Assembly: GCF_019112545.1 (NCBI RefSeq)
Contig: NW_025064894.1
Span: 710,297-774,296 of the forward strand
Direction: 5' to 3'
Length of the DNA stretch: 64,000 bases
Origin: Guyanagaster necrorhizus
Lineage: Eukaryota > Basidiomycota > Agaricomycetes > Agaricales > Physalacriaceae
Part shown: positions 48,485 to 61,329 of the stretch, one piece after another
Numbering within the stretch: the first letter of the stretch is position 1
How the letters are laid out: every line of letters starts with the position of its first letter
Position numbers and translations under genes: made by a program
The notes under the pieces: generated by a model
Told to the model about the DNA's origin: nothing
Database searches by the model: none
What the model saw: the letters and a program-made list of their open reading frames with translations, nothing else

Positions 48485-51400
48485 GTTCTGTCTTTTACTT
48501 TTTCTACTTTGGTTTCCACACCAAGTTCCTCATCTTCTTTTTGTAACTCACTAATTGGCACTCTGATGTCTTCACAGGTTTATTTCTTCTTCAGACAGTC
48601 TTTTGCCATATGACCTTTCTGTCCACAGTTGAAACACTTGCTCTCCTTTTTCATACAGTCTATGTTTATTGGCTTCTCAGTCCCTGTATAAATTGTTCCA
48701 GTCCCAGTCTCCTGCATACTATAGGTTGGGGCTATCAAGAATCCTGATGATTTCCCAGCAGTTGTCTCTGATGGCTTGGCATTGTTCAGGGTTGGTAGTG
48801 TCAACTTCTTCAGGTAGTCTTGCAGAGTCAATTGTTCCACTTTCTGCCTTTGTCATTCCTTGTACATCTTGATGATCCTTTCTTTTCATTTGTTGTAGCC
48901 AACTGGTATCAGAGCTTTGATACCAATCACTGAGATCATTGTGACATAGAAGGAAGAGACTCCTCTCTTGAGGGCCTCAACTATTTGTCTATTGTTTGTC
49001 ATATCATCTCTGATTTCAGCAAGCTTCATGAGCCTCTCCAGCTCATTGAAGTAGTCCATTGCCATCTTATCACCTATCTTGTACTTCTTGATCTTCTGTT
49101 TGTGTATCTCTTGTACTGTAGGGTCAATGAATTTGTCATAGAGCATTTGCTTGAAAACTAATCATGAGGGATACTAGTAATGCTCTCTGATAGAAGATCG
49201 GAAGCTGGGTGAGATCAACACCCACTATGTCTTGGCCTTCTCTTTAAGATAGAAAGCAGTGAAGATGACCTTATTCATATTAGTTCTAAGATATCTGATA
49301 TAAACCTTGAAGTATTGTTTGCAGTCAACTAGAAAGCAATCGATGTTGTCAGAGGCCCTCTTAAAGAGACAGAGTTTGTGAAGGAGGTCAGGTCAACACT
49401 GTAATACAGTGGTGTTTTCAGGTAGTGCACCTATTGGATTGGGCCACTCCAAGAATGAGGATTGGCACCACTCATCCAGTGGTCAGAGAAATAAATAGAG
49501 GGAATTATCATCTGCAATAGGGCTCTCTTGCAGGAGGGCTTTCTTTCAGATGATAACCCTGTTTTTGATCATGAATTCCAGTCAGACTGCTTCAGAGTCA
49601 TCCCAAATAGGTTCCTTTCCTATGCCACTTTCAGAGGCTTTGTCAGATGGAGGCTGAGCACTCAAGATTTGGCTCTCCTTGCCAGTCCAAGAGTTTTGGT
49701 ATGAACTCAGTAGGCCTTTTGGCTGTGGTCAGGAATGAGATAGCCAAGTTGCCATGGATCAGGAGGAGGGTGCAGAGTATGAAAATGTACTCTGAATTGA
49801 TGGTACCATGTACACAGCTCATTTCAGAGTGACAGGGGATAACTACAGCATTGGTCAAATTGAGGATGGTGGCTGATACTCTGGTGGTATGCTGACCAGA
49901 TCCTCAGGGTGGTTTTTATTATATTGCTGAGCAGCATATCTTGTCACTGCATGTCTCAGGACTTCTACTTGTTTGTTAGTTTCAGAATGTGAATATAATT
50001 GCCCTGTTTGCAAGGCCAACCAGTTGGCATTGTGCCATAAAAAGTTTACCCCTCTTTCATACAACTCCTGATATTCCTGTATCCTGGCACACTGTATCTC
50101 TTCCTCCAGTGCTTCTTCATCTATGTCTTCATTTAGTCTGTAGGCTAGCTCTCCACCAGCATGAGGCAGATTGCTGCATTCAGTTCCCTCATCTTTCTCA
50201 GGCTCATCATCCCTCTCTTCCTTGAGGAGGGAACCAGCAGGCAGGTCATAAAAACTCTCTTTGCCCTCTTGTGGTCAGGCTGTCAATCTGCAGTCCTGGC
50301 TGAGTATTTGGCCCAGCAGTGGAGCCCAAGAAGTCTGAGATATTGAGGTAGGTGAAAGCAGACTAACTTTCAATATCAGAGTCATACCAGTTTCCCCCTG
50401 TTGCTCTCACTGCCACCACTCGCTTGCAATAGAGCTGGATGTTTCCTCTGTATCTGTCATCGAGGAGCTACTCAACAACCTGACTCTCAAGAAATCCTTA
50501 GAGGGTGTGAGCAGGGATATAGGCAGTTTCAGGGACTTGTAGTCCATAGTGTCTAAGGATGGACTTGTCATCCTCAAATGCAGTATTGGTGCTAGAGGTT
50601 TGCTGGGAAGAGGGATATTATAGTGAAGAGGATCTGAGTGCATGCAAGATAAAAATGAATACAGCAAAGCATTATCCACTGATCACACTCACACTAACAC
50701 ACACACAAAACTCTTAGTTTGTGGAGGGATTATAATGCAATAAAAGTAGCAATCAATAAATATAATTGTCCTCTTCAATGAGATCACAGCATATGAACAG
50801 TAATAGCATGCTTACAACAGTCTGAGGTCTCTCTAAGTCTCAAAGTCTTTTGTTTCATCAGAACAAGAGGTGGCAACTGGTGTTGCTGGGTCTCAAGGCA
50901 AAGGGTACTGCAGCTCAATACAATACATCAAAACACTCTCACAAAACTCTCTAAAAAGTCCTAAGCACAGCTCAGATCAACTCAAAACTCTTAACACACA
51001 CAATACACAACTTAAAGCTTTGTGCTCTAAGCAAAAACCAATCACAAACACAAACACAAGTGCCAAAGAGCACAGATCTCTGTTCACAAGCTTCCAAACC
51101 AATCATAGACCCACAGGATTCAAATCTATGTGATCCAGAGACATAAAACACAATAAAACACCATCCAACAGACCAAAGAGTTTGAACCTCTGCCACCTGT
51201 AGCATCACACATCACAAATACCTCAAAAACTCAAGATGATGCCCTTCAGACACTGCTCTCTTATTCTTAGATTAGAGTGCAATCCAAAACCTCTTATCAA
51301 ACTGAGCTTAAGTCCTTCATGAGCTTCAATGCCTCACTTAGTTCTCACAGCTCTCTCAAGGATGTTCAATAATATGTTTATTCTCTCACCCAAAGTTACT

Positions 51401-53229
51401 AATACAAACCCAGAGCTTCAAGTGCAAGGCTTTCTGTGCCCAATACACTGCAACTGTGGGGGTTGGAAACTCTCTTTTCTACTTACACAATGCAGTATTT
51501 AAATACTCTACTATGGTACTTACTAATACAATCCTACTATAGTATGTTCAAAGCACAGGACTCCATGCCAGATCCCATGGGTATTATTTGCATGCACATC
51601 ACAGTCACTGTGCTTATTCTCTTCCAGACAAGAACTGTGCCCACTGTTCCTTTGCTAGCTGATATTGGCTAGCTGGCCTCACCAGGTCTGCTCACTTTCT
51701 TATTTCTCTAGTGACATCTCTGACAGTGATAAACTGTCTCAGACCTCCAGAGTTATCTCTCATGCCAAGAGTCAGCCACAATGGCTATGTCCTGCTTCCC
51801 TGTGTCCAACCAGTCATTCCATCTGACTCACCAAAGGTGCCATTTCTCGGTATGATGCAGAGTCCCTCACTGTGTTATGCACACTAAGGCACCATAAGTA
51901 TGTGCACTATTCATTCCTGGGGTAATATCCCTCTACTTATTACTTTGTTGTCATTATTCTATTTCTTTGTTTTATATCTATTTACTCAGATATCTTTCTT
52001 TGGGCCTCAGTTCTCTGTTCTAAAGCATGTCCCATCAGTGCATCAATGGCTATGCATCTTTGATCAATGTGATCAGAATTGCTGATCATATTTCAATCAT
52101 AATCCTTTTTATTTTTAGCATGTCCTCTCATAATAGTATTGGTGCATTTAGGGCCAAGTGCTGAGACCTCACATGCAGCCTAACCTCTCTGGTATTAGTC
52201 TGTTACTAGGCCTTGCATTCTGCTTATTGTTACTTCAGTTTAGTATTATGATAGCTAGGTTTCTGTGTGCTCTAGTCCTATTTTCTGTTATATGCTTACT
52301 GGACTGGAATGCAGTCCATGTATTCATAATTTTTGCAATTTTACATGCCTGAATATAGAGAGGGCATGTCAACAGAGTTGGGGGGCATGGAGCAGTTCTT
52401 GGGACATTGTCCTGAGCTGGAGGAGAGATTCTGTTGCCTCTCCTTCTGGCTTCATTGGCTGTGAGAGCCTTGGCTCTGGCCTAGACTTTGGGGCTCCAGA
52501 GGTCACTTTTGGTGGTGCTGGGCTCTCTGAATACTGGAGTGGAAAGGGAGTGATTGGCTCATATTGGTGCAAGTACAGATATGACTTTTGGTCAGAGTCC
52601 ATACTAGTTAGAAATGTCAGCCTCCTCCAATCGCCTTCTTTCGACTTCTCACTGCTTCTCCTGATGCTGCTGATCATACTTGGTGGCCTCATGCCTCCTT
52701 CTTTCTGTTTTGATAACCCTTTCCTCCAGCTCACTACAGATGGACTGAAGAAGGTCACACTGTCTCTGCTCTTTTTATCGAAGGGCTTGATCATAGTTGA
52801 AGGAGATATTAAGGTCCCATGCAGAGAATAGTCAGTAAATGACTTTGTTTTAATTTTCTCAAGCTTGCCACTTGTTATAGAGTCACTCTGAGAATGCCTG
52901 CTCCATTCCAGCACTGGTCCCAGGAGAGTATCAGATTGATGTAGGGGGGCTATGAGACTGGTTTCCAGATGATGCCTAGTGGAGTCTTAGAGCCATCCAA
53001 GCAGCATCAAGAGAATCTCAGGCACAGTTGGCAACCCCATAGGTTTGAGAGACAGTAGAATAGTTGGGAGAGAGAGACTGCTGAAAGAAGTCCTCTAAGA
53101 GCTCTTTATCCTCATGGTCAGGGATAGGAGCTCATACCCAAGAGTTTTGGAATCCTGTGAGGCCAGCATTGCTGTTTCCACTATTAGGTCAGAGAGGGTA
53201 TTAGTGTCTTTTTTCTTTTTGAACATTCC
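48485..53229 (-). pseudogene. E2 ORF1/Gag relic, main part (with R2 copy A inside)
   Basis: Read on the minus strand, the knuckle CFNCGQKGHMAKDC (48,597-48,638) is intact. The capsid at 48,886-49,500 has MLYDKFIDPTVQEIHKQKIK and DYFNELERLMKLAEI. The extension (49,643-50,623 and 52,372-53,229) includes GVNFLWHNANWLALQTGQLY near 50,000, shared with E3. Its N-terminus lies beyond E3 at 61,795-62,086. R2 copy A interrupts the extension at 50,624-52,371. Confidence 0.7.
50624..52371 (+). repeat. R2 dispersed repeat, copy A (reference copy)
   Basis: 1,748 bp, TGAAGAGG...GCATGTCA, inserted in E2 ORF1. E3 reads across the same site (GGATATTGAGGAGTTGGAGG), which fixes both ends. Flanks ATAG (left) and ACAG (right) look like a short duplication with one transition. 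It has TG...CA ends and a TATTTAAA box near 51,490, but no coding sequence. It is probably a solo long LTR of another retrotransposon family. Confidence 0.75.
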
Positions 53230-53689
53230 TATTAGACCCAAGCATCACATGAGCAGAAACACATAATAAACAGAAGCTACCTTACACTTCAGATAGTCAT
53301 CTGAGTCCACTGATACACTTTCTGACTCAGTGTGTCACAAGGACAGAGGATCAGCTCAAGAATAGAATGGTATAGATAAACTTTAGCTCAAAGCTGGAGA
53401 TTACCAGTGAGAGCAAGTTATCTTAAATACTGTACATGTTACATCTAAATATACTACTACTAATTATGTGTTGTCAAGTCTTTGGTGCCCATTGTCCTTG
53501 GGCATTGATACTGTACATAAAAGAATGATTGTGTGTCATTGAGCATTATTGCTGCATCAAAAGACAATGACTGACTTGGCTAGTTGTGATGGCTAAGCCT
53601 TATCTCTATGGTCTTAAGTGCTGGTCTAGATGCCATTGACTAAGCATAAATAGAGGTTAATCCAGGGAAAGAATAGAAAAATTATAACA
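53230..53689 (-). repeat. E3 3' LTR
   Basis: 460 bp, ends TATTAGACCC and AATTATAACA. It is followed by TTACCCCCTTCTTAAG, the polypurine tract (GAAGGGGGTAA on the element strand). It contains no CpG. Confidence 0.9.
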
Positions 53690-55240
53690 TTACCCCCTTC
53701 TTAAGACCATTATCCCAATGGCTTAATTTAGAGATAATTCATAGTTGTGTATGGCTGTATCAGCATTCATTTGTTTCTCATTGACCCATTGATTTGATTC
53801 AGGTCCATAGCCTTTCCAGCTAACCAGATAGTCCATGGTCATAGTTGAGCCCCCCCCTACATGCCCTAATTTTTTGTAATTTATGGTTTAATACTTGGTT
53901 GACTTCATAGTATTCCTCATCATTGATTAAGTTTGGTGGTGGAGGAGATGATCACACTTGATTGGAGAATGCTGGTGCAATGTATGAGATTAATAATATC
54001 TCATTGAAGACATCATGGATTTTCCATGTCTCAGGAAGGCACAGTTTATAAGCACTGATTCTGACCTTGGAGATGATGGTGAAGAGACTAATGTGTTTGT
54101 CCATAAGTTTGCATTTTGGGCATGATAAATGAAGGTTTGCTGTGTCAAGCCAAACTTTGTCATTGGCTAGATAGTTGTGTGTAAAGAGGTGGTGTTTGTC
54201 ATATTGAGTTTTCATCATGGCCACCACCTTTTCTAGTGCATTCTTTGTTTCAATATGGATTTTGGTCATAGTGGTCACAAAGTCTGTGAAAGCAGAGGTC
54301 ATGACATGGTGTCATTTGGTTTGGCTGATGTTTGGATGGTGACCATAATTGATGAAGAATGGGGTTTTTCCTGTCATGGAGTGAATTCAGTTGTTATGTT
54401 AGAATGCAGCTAATGCTAGCCACTCGACTCAATCATCTTGTCAATAGTTGATAAAGAGACAAAGGTATTTTTCCATCTCTTGGTTGGCATATTCTGTCTG
54501 CCCATCAGTCTGAGAGTGGTATGTGGTTGATGCATTCCATTTAATATTTAGGAGATGGTAAAGGTTGTCTAGGAATTTGGAGACAAATTGAGGATCTCTG
54601 TCTGAAATAATGACTTGAGGCATGCCATATTTCACATAGACTTCATCATGTAGGATCTTTGCCCATCTCTCAGAAGTCAGTTCCATTGAGCAGGCAATCA
54701 GAATGATTGCTTTGAAGAACCAGTCAACTATGAAAATGATGGCATCATAGCTGTTACAGTCTGAGAGTCCAGTGATCATGTCGACTGAGATATGGGTCCA
54801 TGGTGATGATGGAACCTCATTTGAGTGAAGAAGGGCAGCATGGGCTTGCATTGATGACTTGCCTCATTGACAGACCTCGCATGCCTTGACATATGTAGTG
54901 ATGTCATTGCCCATCTTCAGCCATCAGTATTCTCACAGTACCAACTCTTTGGTCTTTGCTATGCCAGAGTGACTGGCAGTTGCATGATCATGACAGATGG
55001 CAATAATTTCGCCACATAACTCTTGATCATGAGGAATATAGATGCACCTATTGTAGCAGATTAGACTGCCATCCTTTATCATCCCACATTTATGGTTGAG
55101 GGACAGAGCTACTTGTTGATCTCATTTGTTGTTGTCATGTGTCATACTCTTAATGTGCTCATGGATCTCTTCTTCTGTCAGCATTATCATAGTTCTGAAG
55201 TGCTCAGACTGTAATAACATCACCCTATTATTGTTATCCC
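53690..55240 (-). pseudogene. E3 integrase and chromodomain relic
   Basis: Read on the minus strand, the HHCC finger lies at 54,870-55,010 (HDHATASHSGIAKTKEL, YVKACEVC; the second His pair is kept). The core at 54,441-54,851 (136 aa open) has SVDMITGL, VIISDRDPQFVSKF and QTDGQTEYANQEMEKY, so the D, D and E residues are all present. The C-terminal linker is at 53,952-54,302. The chromodomain at 53,740-53,940 reads EEYYEVNQVLNHKLQKI then GYGPESNQWVNEKQMN. Stops separate these pieces. Confidence 0.85.
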
Positions 55241-56795
55241 CCCCCTGGTTGTGGTCTGTTCATCAACTAAGAAAGTCAGCCTTCTTATTAGCCATGCCTG
55301 CCTTGTGATGGAGTGTATACTGATATTGACTGAGTTTGATTACCCATCTGGCTTGTCAGTGATTCAACTTTTGGGGTTGTCAGAAATACTGAAGGTTTTG
55401 ATGATCAGTCCAAATTTCAAAAATTTCTGCAGCCCCAATCAGATAATGTCACCACTCCTCTAGGGCAAGCATTATTGCAAGCAATTTCTTGTTGTAGATC
55501 TTGTAATTTTGTTCTGTGATGGTGAAGGTCTTGAAAAGGAATGCAATAGAGTGCTATTTCTCTTTCTGCATCTGGGAGAGTACTGCTCTGATGGCTCCCT
55601 CACTGGAGTCAGCTTCAACTCAGAATCTCCCTTCCTGGATGAGAATGGCTAATACTACATCCTCGGCTAATCACCTTTTCAGGTCATCAAAGGTGGCCTG
55701 TTGGGAGAGGCCTCAGGTCCAGGGGGCATTGCTGGTCAATTGCATCATTGAACAGATGATCTTACTATAATCTTGGATAAAACACCAATAAAAGTTTGTA
55801 AACCCGAGAAAGAATTGTAACTCCTTTTTCTTAGCTGATTCCAGCCACTCTGTTACCTCTGCTACCTTAATGGGGTCCATTCAGATACTTCCTTCACTGA
55901 TGATAACTCTGAGATACTCAGTCTCAAGTACCTTGAATTTGCATTTTTCCACCTTGAGAAACAGTTTGTTCTTCCTCATAAGGGCTAGCACTTGTCATAC
56001 TAGTTTTCAGTGCTCCTCCTTGGTCTTTGACATGATCAGGATGTTGTCAAGATAAATGGTGACTTTTCCTGTAGAGATGAGATCTTTGAAGATATCATTC
56101 ATCATCCATTGAAATGTGGCTGGTGAGTTAGTGAGCCCAAAGAACATTACTGTGGGCTCGAATAACCCTTGGTTGGTTCAGAACACCATCTTCCATTTAT
56201 TGCCTTCCTTGATCCTAACATTGTTATATCCCCACTGGACATCCAACTTAGTGTAATACTTCACACCATAGAGTTTGTCCATCAGCTCTGAGATCAGGAG
56301 TAATGGATACCAGTTTTTAATGGTCATTTCATTGAGCTTTCAGTAATCTTGGACCAGATGAAGCTTACCATCCTTCATCTTGATGAAGAAGAATGGTGAC
56401 ACCATTGGTGATTTCAATAGTTGAATGCATCCACTGGACAAGTTCTTGTCTAAGAACTTGTCAAGCTCCTGTTGTTTATTGTTGCCAAGCAGATATGTTT
56501 TACAGTCCAGATTGGCATTGGCATTGGGAATTAGTTTGATGGCATGATCCCATGGCTTTGGCTCTGGTAATTCATCAAAGCTCTCCTTCTTGAATAGGTC
56601 TCTGAAATCCTGTGCCCACTCTGGTACCATTTCTTCAAACATCCTCTCTTGCTTCTGTTCATTTGCTCTTGCAGCTAGGTTATTGGCATGATGGACCATC
56701 CGAATGTGAAGTTCCCTCTGCAGGTCTATTGTGAGGATGGTTTCTCTGTCTTCCATCTCCTTGTCCCAGCGATCTTCCAGATCTTTATTAGGCAA
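55241..56795 (-). pseudogene. E3 reverse transcriptase and RNase H relic
   Basis: Read on the minus strand, the N-terminal linker and fingers form a 151-aa open stretch (56,340-56,795: FRDLFKKESFDELPEPKPW, then SPFFFIKMKDGKL). The palm has YLDN (56,043-56,054, second Asp to Asn). RNase H is at about 55,450-55,740. Several stops follow the fingers. Confidence 0.85.
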
Positions 56796-57610
56796 CTCAA
56801 ATGGGATCTTCTAACATTAGCATCTTGTGAACATAATGCATCTGGTTTTTCAGTTGATTAATAGGTTATGGCATATGAGCCAATCGTGACCAAGAAAGAT
56901 TTCTTTGACCCTGAGGTCTGTAACTGTGAGGTCTATTCATTCAGAATGATCTCCAATTGTGAGTCTAAGCTCAACAAACTCAGTAATCAAACTGGCTTGG
57001 TTCTTTGTTCTATCAGCATTGTAGATCAGAATTGGTGCCATGGTGGCTCAGATTGGGAGTTTGTGCTTGTCGACAAAAGCTTGGTTAATTAAACTCCCAG
57101 TGCAGCTGCTATCGATCAGAGCCATTACAGCATGAACTGATCAGGATGTGAGCATCTCAATTTGGGCTTTGGTGACTAGGTCTCACCCAGGTGTCCCAGA
57201 CTGTCAGATAAATTTTTGGGGTCCATGGAGTTTATCGAGCCACTCCAGGGCTTGACATCACTCAGCTCTTCTCATTCTCTCCACTATTTCATCAATGACC
57301 TCTTCTGCTTGTGTTCAGTGGATCCAATTCTTTAGCATGGCTTTTGCCACTGCTTCATCTTTGGCTTCTTTGATGGCTCTCCAGGTCTATTCAGTACCAA
57401 ATGGTTGGAGCCAAGTTGTAGAGCTTGCTGCCTCTGTTTGGCCCATAGGTGTTTGAGTTTGTTTCTGCAATTTGTGGGTGTGCAGAATAGAGAACTGTGG
57501 TATATTCGAATGCATGGTAGACATAGGAGTAACTACAGAAGTGCTATCAGTCTGACTAGCAGCTAGAATTTGCATACCATGAAGTCTATTGGCCAGCCCA
57601 ATGGAATTGC
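56796..57610 (-). pseudogene. E3 protease region relic
   Basis: Read on the minus strand near 57,090-57,130: ALIDSSCTGSLINQAFV, with the Asp codon still in its CpG form (ATCGAT) but Gly of DSG lost to Ser. The linker (57,387-57,610) is Thr/Gln-rich and leads into the Gag tail. Confidence 0.7.
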
Positions 57611-58973
57611 TCACTGGCTGGCCCCATCTTTTACTTCCTCAACCTTGATTTCATTGTTAAGCCTTTCTTCTTCCTTTTGTAGTTCAGCAATCTGGGCCCA
57701 GATATCTTCATGGGTGCACTTCTTCTTTGGGCAATCCTTTGCCATGTGGCCCTTTTGCCTGCAGTTGAAACACTTTCCTTCTTTCTTCATATGGTCTATG
57801 TCCATTGGCTTTCCTCCTCCAGTATATGTCATCCTGGTTTCTGTCTTCTGCATGCCATAAGTGGAGGTTGTCAAGGGTCCCAATGATTTCCTAGCAGTTG
57901 TCTCCAATGACTTTGAGTTGTTCAGAGTTGGCAGGGTTGACTTCTTTGGGTAATCTTGCAGTGTCAATGATTCCACTTTCTGCCTTTGTCACTCTTTATA
58001 CATCTTGATAATCCTTTCCTTCTATTCATCCTAGCCAACTGGCATCAATGCTCTGATGCCAATTGCCAAGATCATGATGATGTATGAAGAGGGGATCCTT
58101 TGCTTGAGGGCCTCAACCATTTGACCATTGTTTGCCACATTGTTCCAAATGCTGGCAAGTTTTGCAAGTTGCTCCAATTCATCAAAGTAATCAGTCACCA
58201 CCTTATCACCCATTTTATATTCCTTGATCTTCTGCTTATGTACTTCTTGTACTGCAGGATCAATGAATTTGTCATAGAGCATCTATTTAAAGGTGGGCTA
58301 TGAGGGGTATTAATAGTATGCCTGAGTTGATGATCGGAAGTTAGAGGAGATCAGAATCCACCATGTTTTTGCCTCCTCTTCAAGATACAAGGTGGCGAAA
58401 ACTACTTTGTTCATGTTCATTCTGAGATATCCAATGTATACTTCAAAATACTGTTCACAGTTGATGAGGAACTGATCTATGTTATCAGATGCCCCTTTGA
58501 AAGGGTGGGGCTTTCATAGTAGGTCTGGTTGGCATTGGAGTACTACAGTGTTGTAGGATAGCATGCCCATTAGGTTGGGCCACTCTGACAAAGGAGGTCT
58601 CTGCCATTCATGTGGGGGTCTGAAAAAAGAGTGAAGGGAATTGTCATTCACAACTGGATTTTCCTGTGATGGCTCATCTTTTTGGACTATGACCCCATCT
58701 CAGATAGTAAACCCAAGTTGGACTGCTTCTGGATTGTCATGTATTGGTTTCTTTCCTGCACCACTTTCTTCTGCTTCATCAGCTGAGGGCTAAGCCCCTA
58801 AAATTCAGCTTCTCTTGCCAGTCTATGGGTTTTGATAGGAGACTGGTGGGTTCTTTGGCTGAGGTTGGAATCAGGATAGCTGGGTTGCTGTTGACCAGGA
58901 AGAGGGTGCAGAGTATGAGAATGTGCTTTAGACTGATGGTGCCATGTATATGGCATGTTTCAGAGTGACAGAT

Positions 58974-59410
58974 TGTTACGATTTATTCCTTTTTCTTTCC
59001 TTTTTCTTTTCTTTTCGCGCTGAGTCAGAAGGCACAAGACCATGGGGAGCTTAGTCAGCACAACTAAAAACTTCCCATCAAGACATAATGACAGTCGTGC
59101 TCGACAACACACAATCGACCTTTTATGTATAATAGTGACACTCAAGGACAACAAGCACAATGGACGCAGACATACATAATAAGCAGTAGTATAATTAGCA
59201 GACAACTGTACAGTATTTAAGGACTGCAGCTCTCGCTGGTATACCCCAGCTTCGAGCTAAAGTTTATACATACCATTCTACCTCGAGTCTATATCTGACC
59301 TTGAGTCACACCGACTGGATATACATATAGTGAACTCAGGTGGTTCCTCGAAGTGCGAAGGAACATCTGTTTATCACATGTATCCGCTCACATGACGCTT
59401 GGGCCTAACA
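58974..59410 (+). mobile_element. Young solo LTR of the Ty3 family, CpG intact
   Basis: 437 bp, TGTTACGATT...GGGCCTAACA, flanked by CAGAT (58,969-58,973 and 59,411-59,415). The related ORF1 of E2 at 49,825-49,850 is an empty site (GAGTGACAGG...CAGCATTG). It is homologous along its length to the other family LTRs but carries about 15 CpG where the E3 LTR has none. It is plus-oriented, opposite to its host. It is the best template for the family LTR. Confidence 0.95.
59214..59260 (+). promoter_or_regulatory. LTR promoter: TATTTAA box and inferred RNA start
   Basis: TATTTAA at 59,214-59,220 lies 34 bp before AGCTTCGAGCTAA (59,248-59,260). That 13-mer is the reverse complement of the sequence just inside the LTRs of E2, E3 and E4 once their decayed CpG is allowed for. 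In self-priming elements the RNA 5' end forms the primer, so transcription probably starts here. This is inference from position and complementarity. Confidence 0.55.
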
Positions 59411-61316
59411 CAGATGGAGTTTGTAGCATTGATTGTATGTGCTTTGGTAATTGATAGGTCAGTGATCTGCCGACCAGATCTTCCAGATGCTTCTTGTTGT
59501 ATTGGACTGTGGCATAGTTGGTGGCCATATACCTCAGAATTTCTGTTTTGTTTTCAGTGGTAGAATGCAGATATAATTGTCCTAATTGTAATGCTACCTA
59601 AGTAGCATCATGCCATAAGAAATTTACCCCCCACAGGTGGTACTCCTGTGCCCTTGCCTCCTGTATCACCCTTTCTAATTCTTCTTTGTCTGTGTCTTCT
59701 TGCAGAAAGTAAGTGAGGTCTGCTCCAGCATGGAGTGGGTCACTGCTTTCAGTCTCCTCTCCTTTCTCATCCTCATCCTCCTCATTCTTGAGGTAGTTGG
59801 CAGGCAGGATGTAGGAACTGTCCTCATTCCCTGGCAGTCGGACTGTCATTCCACTGTTCTGGCTGAGTACTAGGACCAGGGTTGGGGCCTGGAGTATCGA
59901 GAGAGCTGCAGTAGATGGAGACTGGCTGGCTGCTGATATGCTCATCATACCAGTTTCCTTTTGTTGCTCTCACCACCTCCACTCGCTCATGATAGAGCTG
60001 GACATTTTGTCTGTATCTGTCATCAAGTAACTGCCCAACCACTCGGCTTCTGAGGAATCCTCAGAGAGCATGGGCAGGGATGTGAGCAGTCCCAGGGACC
60101 CATAGTCTGTAGTGTCTGAGGACAGACTCATCATCTCTAAACATAGTGTCAATGCTGGAGGTTTGTCAGAGAGAGGGATATTGAGGAGTTGGAGGGCATG
60201 GGAGGGTTCCACCAGCTGCAATGGTTTCATTTCACCACCAATTCTTGCTCCAGGGGTCAGAGTCAGTGCCAGGCTCTTAGAAGACTGAGGTCAAAAGGGA
60301 TGACCTTGCATGTACTAGTGCAAGTATAGATGCAACCTTGGACTGGAGTCTATACCAGTTGGAGCTGTCAGCCCTCTCCAGTCAAGCCCTTTCAATAGCC
60401 CACTGCTCCTCTTGGTGTTCCCTGTCATACTTCTCAGTTTCTCTCCTCTGCCTTCTGGACTCGAGGATATGTTTCTCAAGCTCACTGTGAACTGGCTGTG
60501 ATGCAGTGCACTGTTATCGTTCTTCTTGTTGGATGGCCTCATCATAATTGAATGGGACATTGACATCCTATGTAGAGAAGTATCAGTAGATGATCTCATC
60601 TCATGTTTCTCTGTTTCTTTGCTCATCATCGTGGCAGGCTGAGGATGTCCTCCCCATCCCACCACTGGTCCTGACTGAGTGGAGGAGAGAGATGGTGAAG
60701 CTAATAGGCTGGCTTTGAGGTGTCATTAGTCAGAGTCTTGTAGCCAGCTGAGCAGCATCAAGAGAGTCTCTTGCACAGTCAGCAATCCCTTTAATTCAAG
60801 AGGTGATAGTAGGATCAGGAGAGGGAGACTGCTGAAAGAAGTCTCCCAGGATGTCCTTGTTCTCATGGTTGGGCAGGGGTCCCCAGACCCATATGTTCCT
60901 GACTTCCAGGATGTGAGTGTCACAGTCTTGGCTGAGTCATCTTAGAGGGTATCTGTGTCTTTCTTCTTCTTGAATGTCTCCTTGATGCAGGCTGCTAGGC
61001 TCTGCTTTGGGTGGGAGGTTTGTGGGGGACTGATGAGATGTTCATCAGAATGTGGAGATGTCATGTAGAGGAAGGTTGGGGGTTATGTTTCTGAGGATGT
61101 GTTGGATATACTGGAACTCATTATAATGCCTAATGGCTCAGGCAGTGATGGAATGGCATCTCCAGCACAGCTGGATGATCACTAATAATCCTATCAATGT
61201 TCCAACAATAGAAGCGAGGAGTTCAAAGAACTCATGATCAAAGTTCAGGTCTAATGAGTTGATAGAGAGCATTCAGTTTTCTCTGCACTAGTGGGTATGA
61301 GAAAAGAGAAGGTACA

Positions 61317-61329
61317 GCTTCAAGCTAAT
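61317..61329 (-). promoter_or_regulatory. E3 primer-binding site (self-priming type)
   Basis: On the element strand the first bases after the LTR are ATTAGCTTGAAGCT. They complement the LTR-internal start (61,483-61,495) except at one CpG that decayed to TG here and to CA there. Confidence 0.65.

Larger units (their letters stand above)
57611..61272 (-). pseudogene. E3 ORF1: hydrophobic helix, long extension, Gag capsid, CCHC
   Basis: The ATG at 61,272 opens 45 bp after the primer site with INSLDLNFDHEFFELLASIV, giving a hydrophobic helix through GTLIGLLVIIQLC. A stop follows where E4 also has TGA. The extension (about 58,970-61,150) contains an acidic Ser/Glu stretch and AQEYHLWGVNFLWHDAT near 59,600-59,680. 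The capsid is at about 58,031-58,700 (DNIDQFLINCEQYFEVYIGY; MLYDKFIDPAVQEVHKQKIK). The knuckle CFNCRQKGHMAKDC is at about 57,731-57,772. A solo LTR splits it at 58,974-59,410. The total is about 1,070 codons, roughly three times a typical Ty3 Gag. Confidence 0.75.

Noticed and set aside
51473..51500. Promoter of a host gene at the TATTTAAA box in R2
   Set aside because: No gene follows, and the box lies within a repeat that behaves like an LTR.
52265..52831. Longest open stretch of the plus strand here, 188 aa
   Set aside because: It straddles the end of R2 copy A and the antisense of E2 ORF1. The opposite strand (52,369-52,914) carries the ORF1 extension, so this is a shadow.
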